A stretch of 64,000 bases of DNA from NCBI GenBank assembly GCA_934526015.1, contig CAKSZY010000006.1, forward strand, positions 1-64,000, read 5' to 3'. The stretch's first letter is position 1, and every line of letters begins with the position of its first letter. Both the position numbers and the translations under genes were made by a program. Positions 57,275 through 64,000 of this stretch are shown here, piece after piece. The notes under the pieces are model-generated. The model searched no databases and had not been told where the DNA came from. It saw only the letters and a list, made by a program, of their open reading frames with translations. The DNA is from an uncultured Dokdonella sp. GTDB taxonomy: Bacteria > Pseudomonadota > Gammaproteobacteria > Xanthomonadales > Rhodanobacteraceae.

Positions 57275-57416
57275 CGGATTCCCTCGGCTCGACGCCGCGC
57301 ACGGGCGCGGCGGATGTGACGAAACCGCGATGATAGCGGAACCGCGACGGCGGCTGGACGAACTTGCCGCGCGCAGGCGATCACGGCATGGTGGGGACAA
57401 CCCCGGTGGAGCGCCG

Positions 57417-58007
57417 ATGAAACTGCCGCGCATGCCGAAATCCCCGCGCCGCAAGGGCGGCCCGCAGGCGCCGGCCGTGTCGAGCGCCGATGGCGCCTTG
57501 TTCCGCGAACTGATCGGACCGGTGCGTCCGCTCGCCCGCAGCGGCGACGTACCCGCAGCCGCGCCGAAGCCGCCCGCCGAGGCACGCCAGTTCGAACGCG
57601 ACGAAGCCGCGGTGCGCGACGAGTTGCTCGAACACGCCATCGACCCCGGCACGATCGAGGTCGGCGAGGAAATCCACTACCTGAAGCCGGGCCAGCCGGA
57701 ACGCCTGCTCAAGCGCCTGCGCCGCGGACAGTTCAGCGTGCGTGCCGAACTCGACCTGCACCAGATGACGGCCCGCGTTGCCGGCGACGCGATCCGCGCC
57801 TTCCTCGACGAGGCGATCCGCCATCACGAGTACTGCGTGCGCATCGTCCACGGCAAGGGCCTGCGTTCGACCACCGCGCGCGGTCCCGTGCTCAAGCGTC
57901 TGACCGAACAGATCCTGCGCCGTCGCAGCGACGTGCTCGCCTTCTCGTCGGCGCTGCCCGTGCAGGGCGGCACCGGTGCCGTGCTGGTCCTGCTGGCCGG
58001 CCGCTGA
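57417..58007 (+). CDS. Smr-domain protein (SmrB-like)
   Basis: A 196-residue protein whose C-terminal Smr domain contains [20 protein letters not shown] (about 115-134) and the HGKGL loop, as in SmrB/YdaA-type endonucleases that cut mRNA at collided ribosomes. The N-terminal ~100 residues are basic then acidic and low in structure. It is divergent from surE with ~140 bp between and convergent with the small lipoprotein gene two bases away. Confidence 0.85.
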   Translation: MKLPRMPKSPRRKGGPQAPAVSSADGALFRELIGPVRPLARSGDVPAAAPKPPAEARQFERDEAAVRDELLEHAIDPGTIEVGEEIHYLKPGQPERLLKRLRRGQFSVRAELDLHQMTARVAGDAIRAFLDEAIRHHEYCVRIVHGKGLRSTTARGPVLKRLTEQILRRRSDVLAFSSALPVQGGTGAVLVLLAGR

Positions 58008-58008
58008 C

Positions 58009-58227
58009 TCAGTCGTTGCGGTCGGGACGCTCGTACGGCACGCGTTTGACCGGCGGGTTGACCCAGGTGGTCTTGACCCCGCGATCGATCGACCAGGCAT
58101 TGACCGCCGCAATCTTGGCCGTGTCGACCTCATTGCGCTCCTTGCGCACGAACTCGTTCGAGGTGCTTGCGCAACCGGACAACGCGAACACGGCCACTGC
58201 AGCCAGCATCGGGATGGACTTCCGCAT
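58009..58227 (-). CDS. Small lipoprotein of unknown function
   Basis: A 72-residue lipoprotein. The signal peptide runs to the lipobox LSGC with Cys19, and the mature part is short (NEFVRKERNEVDTAKIAAVNAW ...) and ends in a charged tail. It has a strong Shine-Dalgarno (GGAGG five bases before ATG 58227), which is preferred over an upstream in-frame ATG. The mature region keeps a conserved-looking AWS..RGV..TWVNPP segment. I do not recognise the family. Confidence 0.75.
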   Translation of the reverse strand: MRKSIPMLAAVAVFALSGCASTSNEFVRKERNEVDTAKIAAVNAWSIDRGVKTTWVNPPVKRVPYERPDRND

Positions 58228-58323
58228 GACGACCTCCACCGGAATGGCGGTCTGCGGACCGGGATCGGTCAGCTGCGACCGCTCGATTTCAGTATAGGCC
58301 GGCCGCCAAGCCGTGCAAGCCGC

Positions 58324-59355
58324 TCAGGCGGACGAGCGCGGCCGCTCGTCCACCGCGCACAGTTCGCGCACCACGCTGGTGGCGAAGGTGCCGGCCGGCA
58401 GGCTGAAGGTGAGCACGAGGACGTCTTCGCCCTCGCGTTCATGGACGAATCCGGCCGGCCGCAGGCGCAGCGCACGACGCTCCTGCCCGAGTCCGGCGGC
58501 GGCCAGTCCGGCGGCGAAGCCCGCCATGCCCTCGGCGATGCCCTGCTCGAGCGCGGCGACTTCGCCGGAGCTGCGCAGGTCACCGCGCCCCCACAGCGGA
58601 CCGGTTGGATCGATGTCGCCGGCAGCAAGCCGGGCGGCAAGCGCCGCATCAAAGGCCTGCGGACCGAAGATCGAATGGGTGCCAGCCAGCATCCACACTT
58701 CGCCGTCGAGCGCGGCGTCCCAGTTGCCGGCCGCCACGCGCGCGCCGAGCACGCGATTGAACAAGGCCGAACGCGCCGCCGACAGGGCGAATCCCCGCCG
58801 CTGCCGATCGAGCCGCGCGCCGCTGAACAGCGCCTCGGCGAGGCGCAGGTTGTCCTCGCCGCGACCGAAGCGCTGTTCGCCGAAGTAGTTCGGCACCCCG
58901 CGTTCGGCGATCGTGGCCAGCACGGCGCCCGCCGCAGCGGCGTCGCCCTCGAGCGCGGTCAGGCGGATGCGGAACGCGTTGCGCTTGTGCGTGCCGCGCT
59001 TGAGCTTGCGCGAGTGGCGCGCCGCTTCAAGCACGCGCACGCCCTCGATCGCCAGCGCGTCGGGGTCGGGATCGGCGCGGCCCGGCAGATGGACGGAAAA
59101 CGTCTGCCGGGTGAGTGCATGACGGTCCTTGAGACCGGAAAACCCGACCGCGGCGGGTGCCACGCCCAGTCGTGCGGCAAGCTGGCGCGCGACCCATTCG
59201 GTGTTGGCGCCGCGCTTCTCGATGCGCAGGAACAGGTGCTCGCCCTGCCCGTCGGCGGTGAAGCCGAGTTGTTCGTCGACCTCGAAATCCTCGGCTTCGG
59301 CACGCAGCCGGCCGCGCAACGGCGGGCCGCCGTGCGCAAACGGCAAGGTGCTCAC
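58324..59355 (-). CDS. truD: tRNA pseudouridine(13) synthase TruD
   Basis: A 343-residue pseudouridine synthase acting on U13 of tRNA-Glu. Motifs are [10 protein letters not shown] (about 23-32), [15 protein letters not shown] with the catalytic Asp, and [14 protein letters not shown]. The GTG start at 59355 overlaps the ispF stop (GTGA). The C-terminal end, [17 protein letters not shown], is normal. It is part of the ftsB-ispD-ispF-truD chain. Confidence 0.92.
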   Translation of the reverse strand: MSTLPFAHGGPPLRGRLRAEAEDFEVDEQLGFTADGQGEHLFLRIEKRGANTEWVARQLAARLGVAPAAVGFSGLKDRHALTRQTFSVHLPGRADPDPDALAIEGVRVLEAARHSRKLKRGTHKRNAFRIRLTALEGDAAAAGAVLATIAERGVPNYFGEQRFGRGEDNLRLAEALFSGARLDRQRRGFALSAARSALFNRVLGARVAAGNWDAALDGEVWMLAGTHSIFGPQAFDAALAARLAAGDIDPTGPLWGRGDLRSSGEVAALEQGIAEGMAGFAAGLAAAGLGQERRALRLRPAGFVHEREGEDVLVLTFSLPAGTFATSVVRELCAVDERPRSSA

Positions 59356-59906
59356 GTCTGCTCGTCCAGGCGGTCGAGACGGGCGACCAGCTCGCGCAGC
59401 ACCGGCGGCGAGGGGGATTCGACCAGACGCTGTGCGCGCCGCTGCAGCAGGACCACCGCGGACGCCGCAATGCCCTCGCCGCGCCCGCAGAAACCGAGCT
59501 TCTCGGTGGTGGTTGCCTTCACGCTGACCTGGCCGATCGTGCAGGCGAGGTCGGCGGCGAGGTTGCGGCGCATGGCCTCGGCGTGCGGGCCGATCTTCGG
59601 CCGCTCGCAGATGACGGTGAGGTCGGCATTGGCGATCTCGTAGCCCTGCTCGAGCGCGAGAGCGGCGCAGTGCAGGAGGAAGTGGCGGCTGCCGACCCCG
59701 CGCCAACGCTCGTCGTCGGGCGGAAAGTGGCGGCCGATGTCACCGAGCGCGAGCGCGCCGAGGATGGCATCGCAAAGGGCGTGGATGACCACGTCGCCAT
59801 CGGAGTGCGCGACCAGGCCATGCGTGTGCGGGATGGTCACCCCGCCGAGCACCACCTGGCGGCCTTCGCCGAAGGCGTGCACGTCGAACCCCTGGCCGAT
59901 GCGCAT
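59352..59906 (-). CDS. ispF: 2-C-methyl-D-erythritol 2,4-cyclodiphosphate synthase
   Basis: A 184-residue MEP-pathway enzyme that closes the cyclic diphosphate. Metal-binding motifs are GFDVHAF (Asp and His near residues 8-10) and [18 protein letters not shown]. The phosphate loop is [17 protein letters not shown]. About 25 residues beyond the usual end form a charged helical tail. The start is ATG 59906 because GAGGAGG lies six bases upstream; an earlier start would be inside ispD. It lies 10 bp after ispD. Confidence 0.94.
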   Translation of the reverse strand: MRIGQGFDVHAFGEGRQVVLGGVTIPHTHGLVAHSDGDVVIHALCDAILGALALGDIGRHFPPDDERWRGVGSRHFLLHCAALALEQGYEIANADLTVICERPKIGPHAEAMRRNLAADLACTIGQVSVKATTTEKLGFCGRGEGIAASAVVLLQRRAQRLVESPSPPVLRELVARLDRLDEQT

Positions 59907-59916
59907 GCGTTCCTCC

Positions 59917-60615
59917 TCAGGCACCGGCCAGCAGCACGCGCACGCGCGCGAGGTCGGCGGGTGTGGTCACCTTGATGTTGTCGTCGCTGCCTTCGACCAG
60001 CAGCGGCCGGTGTCCGCTGCGCTCCATCGCCATCGCCTCGTCGGTCACCACCACACCGTCGGCGCGTGCACGGCGCAGCGCCGCGGCCAGTTCGCCGCGG
60101 CGAAACAGTTGCGGAGTCAGCGCGCGCCAGCGGGTGTCGCGCGTTTCGGTCGCCTCGACCCGGCCGTCGGCACCGGCACGCTTGAGGGTGTCGCGCAGCG
60201 GCGCCGCCAGCAGGCCACCGCCGGCCTCGCCGCCGAGTTCGACCAGGCGGGTGATGTCGGCATCGCGCACGCAGGGACGTGCGGCATCGTGGACCAGCAC
60301 GAAGGCCTCTTCGGCCACGCGGGCTTCCAGCGCGACCAGCCCGGCGAGCACCGAATCGGCGCGCTCCTCGCCGCCGGTCGCGGTCAACAGCGGCTTGCCG
60401 CCGATCTGCTCGACCTGGGACCACCAGGCGTCGCCGGCCGACAGCACGACGACGATGCCGGCCACCCGCGGATGCGCGGCGAGGCGCTCGAGTGTCCAGC
60501 GCAGCAGCGGCTTGCCGGCCACCGTCACGTACTGCTTCGGCAGTTCGGCACCGAAGCGGGCGCCGCGGCCGGCGGCCGGCACCACGCACCAGAGCGCGGG
60601 ATCAGCGCCGGCCAT
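59917..60615 (-). CDS. ispD: 2-C-methyl-D-erythritol 4-phosphate cytidylyltransferase
   Basis: A 232-residue nucleotidyltransferase adding CMP to MEP. The signature [16 protein letters not shown] (about residues 14-29) and [11 protein letters not shown] (near 107) are both clear, as is the [10 protein letters not shown] end. The ATG at 60615 lies inside the ftsB end (14-bp overlap), so the two are translated together. Confidence 0.94.
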   Translation of the reverse strand: MAGADPALWCVVPAAGRGARFGAELPKQYVTVAGKPLLRWTLERLAAHPRVAGIVVVLSAGDAWWSQVEQIGGKPLLTATGGEERADSVLAGLVALEARVAEEAFVLVHDAARPCVRDADITRLVELGGEAGGGLLAAPLRDTLKRAGADGRVEATETRDTRWRALTPQLFRRGELAAALRRARADGVVVTDEAMAMERSGHRPLLVEGSDDNIKVTTPADLARVRVLLAGA

Positions 60616-60913
60616 CGTTGTCCCGCTGTGCCGGCAGTCCGGGTTCGACGACCTGGTAGAAGGTCTCGCCCGGCTTGATCAGGCCGAGTTCCGAACGCGC
60701 CCGCTCCTCGACCGCTTCGTCGGCCGACTTGAGGTTCTCGACCTCGGCGGCCAGCGCATCGTTGCGCGCCTTGAGCCGGTCGTTGTGGGCCTTCTGCTCG
60801 GCCACGGTCTTTTCCAGCCGCCACACCTCGGCCATGCCGCCCTGCCCCGCCCAGAGCTTGATCTCCAGGGCGATCAGGATGATCAGCAGGATCAGCACGA
60901 CGTAGCGCAGCAT
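60602..60913 (-). CDS. ftsB: Cell-division protein FtsB
   Basis: A 103-residue bitopic protein with a short cytoplasmic start, a membrane helix (about 3-18) and a periplasmic coiled coil (about 28-75, LEKTVAEQKAHNDRLKARNDALAAEVENL). The C-terminal part has the PGETFYQVV motif. It joins FtsL and FtsQ in the divisome. It is placed directly after eno, as usual in gammaproteobacteria. Confidence 0.93.
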   Translation of the reverse strand: MLRYVVLILLIILIALEIKLWAGQGGMAEVWRLEKTVAEQKAHNDRLKARNDALAAEVENLKSADEAVEERARSELGLIKPGETFYQVVEPGLPAQRDNDGRR

Positions 60914-60935
60914 GGCGGAGTCCGGCCGCGGCGCC

Positions 60936-62692
<1,757 letters not shown>

Positions 62693-62715
<23 letters not shown>

Positions 62716-62983
62716 TGTCGAGCCCGCAAGCGCTGTCGAGGAGGGCGCGCTTCTTGTCGCCGGCCGTGTCGGTCCGCGGCCGCACCGGCGGATCGTCGCG
62801 CCCGGCGATGCCGGCCAGGGCCATCACGCGCTCACGCAGTTCGTCGTGCCGGCGTTGCTCGCTGGCGAGTTCACGCTCGATCAACTCGCGCACGAAGGCC
62901 GAACGCGTCTTGCCGATCGCCTTGAGATGATTCTCGAGGGCCGCGCTCAAGTCGTCGTGCATCTTCACGGTGAAGGCGTTCAC
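62693..62983 (-). CDS. Ribbon-helix-helix antitoxin
   Basis: A 96-residue protein with a CopG-like ribbon-helix-helix domain at residues 3-42 (strand AFTVKM, helices LSAALENHLKAIG and TRSAFVRELIEREL). The C-terminal ~50 residues are charged and likely bind and neutralise the PIN toxin encoded downstream. The GTG start at 62983 is chosen because it keeps the whole strand; ATG 62962 would cut it. RHH antitoxins repress their own promoter. Confidence 0.8.
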
Positions 62984-63128
62984 GAGGTCAGTCCGGGGTA
63001 ATACCAACTCATGAAATAGTATTACCGACTTGGGGAACGAGCAACTCCACGCGGCCATTCGTGGATCCCGCCCTGCCCGGCCGGCGGCAAGACGTTCGAT
63101 GGCCGCGCGATGCCCGCGGCGAGAAGAA

Positions 63129-63520
63129 TCATCGGGGTGACATGGCGCCCGCCCATTCGATGTGATCGACACCGATCCGCGAAAGCTCGCCGACCAGCTC
63201 GATCACGTCTTTCGTGGTCGGTTGACCGCGTTCGATCACCACGCAATCGAATGACGTCTCCTGCGCGCCTTGCGCAACGTCTTCGCCAGTTGCTTCCGGC
63301 CCACCATCGCATCGCCGAGCACGAACCCGGTATTGGAACGTGCCTGCAAACGAATGATGCTCCTCCGGCATTCGACGCCCTGCGGGGTCTTCGCGATCGC
63401 GGAGGCCACCTCGGCATCACGGTCGCCCGCATCGGCCGACGGCTTCCCGTTGCCCGTACCGGCGAACGCGGAGCCTGCCAGCAGGGCAAACGCGATCAGC
63501 ATGATTCGATTCATGCGCAT
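63129..63520 (-). pseudogene. Frameshifted small secreted protein gene
   Basis: A signal peptide (MNRIMLIAFALLAGSAFAG) and a mature part (SAIAKTPQGVECRRSIIRLQ ... KQLAKTLRKA) run from ATG 63520 or 63514. Coding sense then leaves that frame near 63260 and continues in another frame as ETSFDCVVIERGQPTTKDVIELVGELSRIGVDHIEW up to the stop at 63129. The second part resembles an ExbD-like beta-alpha segment, but the family is not certain. A single-base indel explains the split; a sequencing error cannot be excluded. Confidence 0.6.
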
Positions 63521-63567
63521 CCTTCTCCCGGGCATCGACCACGCACTTTCGCACGGATCGTCGCCAT

Positions 63568-64000
63568 TCAATCCACAAGCCCCTGCGACTTCACCATCCG
63601 GTCGAGCTGCACGAGCGTGCCGAGCAAGGCCTCCATCTTCCCCAGCGGCCACGCATTCGGTCCGTCGCTGAACGCCTGGTCCGGGTCCGGATGGGTTTCC
63701 ATGAAGATGCCGGCGATGCCGACGGCGACGGCCGCGCGCGCGAGCACCGGCACGAACTCGCGCTGGCCGCCGCTCTTGCCGCCGGCCCCGCCCGGCAACT
63801 GCACCGAGTGGGTGGCGTCGAACACGACCGGGCAGCCGGTGTCGCGCATGACCGCGAGCGAGCGCATGTCCGAGACCAGATTGTTGTAGCCGAAGCTCGC
63901 ACCACGCTCGCAGACCATGATCTGCGGGTTGCCGGTCGACTTCGCCTTGTCGGCGACGTGCTTCATTTCCCACGGCGAGAGGAACTGGCCCTTCTTCACG
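63568..64000 (-). CDS. kdsA: 3-deoxy-D-manno-octulosonate 8-phosphate synthase, C-terminal part
   Basis: The frame is open to the right edge, so only the last ~143 residues are present. Motifs of KdsA are clear: [55 protein letters not shown] and the metal/substrate segment [19 protein letters not shown]. The enzyme makes Kdo-8-phosphate for lipopolysaccharide. The order kdsA-eno-ftsB is conserved in relatives, here split by the toxin-antitoxin pair and the frameshifted gene. Confidence 0.95.
   Translation of the reverse strand, partial: VKKGQFLSPWEMKHVADKAKSTGNPQIMVCERGASFGYNNLVSDMRSLAVMRDTGCPVVFDATHSVQLPGGAGGKSGGQREFVPVLARAAVAVGIAGIFMETHPDPDQAFSDGPNAWPLGKMEALLGTLVQLDRMVKSQGLVD

Overview
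The window is GC-rich (clearly above 60% by eye) gammaproteobacterial DNA. The gene orders kdsA-eno-ftsB-ispD-ispF-truD, surE-pcm-yqaA-nlpD-rpoS and tig-clpP-clpX-lon-hupB-ppiD, together with the style of the secreted proteins, suggest Lysobacterales (Xanthomonadales), probably a Rhodanobacteraceae-like genus. This placement rests on gene order and recognition only; no search was run.

Region 1 (1 to about 21690) is a degraded genomic island. Its right end is marked by a 57-bp tRNA-Leu(CAA) 3' fragment next to a tyrosine integrase gene that runs with a DUF1016 nuclease-like gene. Its left part is an ICE-type conjugation block (LysR, EexN-like lipoprotein, TraG, ribbon-helix-helix protein, TrbB, TrbC, TrbD). 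The trb operon carries an internal deletion that joins the start of trbE to the end of trbI, so self-transfer should be lost. A lower-GC gene for a membrane-anchored alpha/beta hydrolase sits between eexN and traG. The middle holds the remains of a lasso-peptide locus: the C-terminal half of a lasso cyclase, an apparently intact Atxe2-type lasso isopeptidase, and a TonB-dependent receptor that has lost its plug. It is followed by an ADP-ribosyltransferase-like protein and a large secreted subtilisin-family protease with an internal sorting-signal-like segment.

Region 2 (21930-38812) is core genome: a PP2C phosphatase, a multihaem cytochrome c, dnaQ/rnhA/yafS facing gloB/mltD, fabI, a bidirectional terminator, ppiD, tRNA-Val, hupB, lon, clpX, clpP, tig, and a five-gene tRNA cluster (transcribed Pro-Arg-His-Lys-Leu).

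Region 3 (38972-48783) is the most unusual part. It is a tightly packed four-gene minus-strand operon: a secreted caspase/Sel1 protein, a ~1490-residue protein of ten DUF11-like repeats, an autotransporter, and a transmembrane Ser/Thr kinase. The PP2C phosphatase at 21930 is a possible counterpart of the kinase.

Region 4 (48904-64000) is again core: folP, rlmE-ftsH facing yhbY, a small Mth938-like protein, rpoS, nlpD, yqaA, pcm, surE, smr, truD, ispF, ispD, ftsB, eno and a partial kdsA. An RHH/PIN toxin-antitoxin pair lies 4 bp upstream of eno, and a frameshifted small secreted-protein gene lies between it and kdsA.
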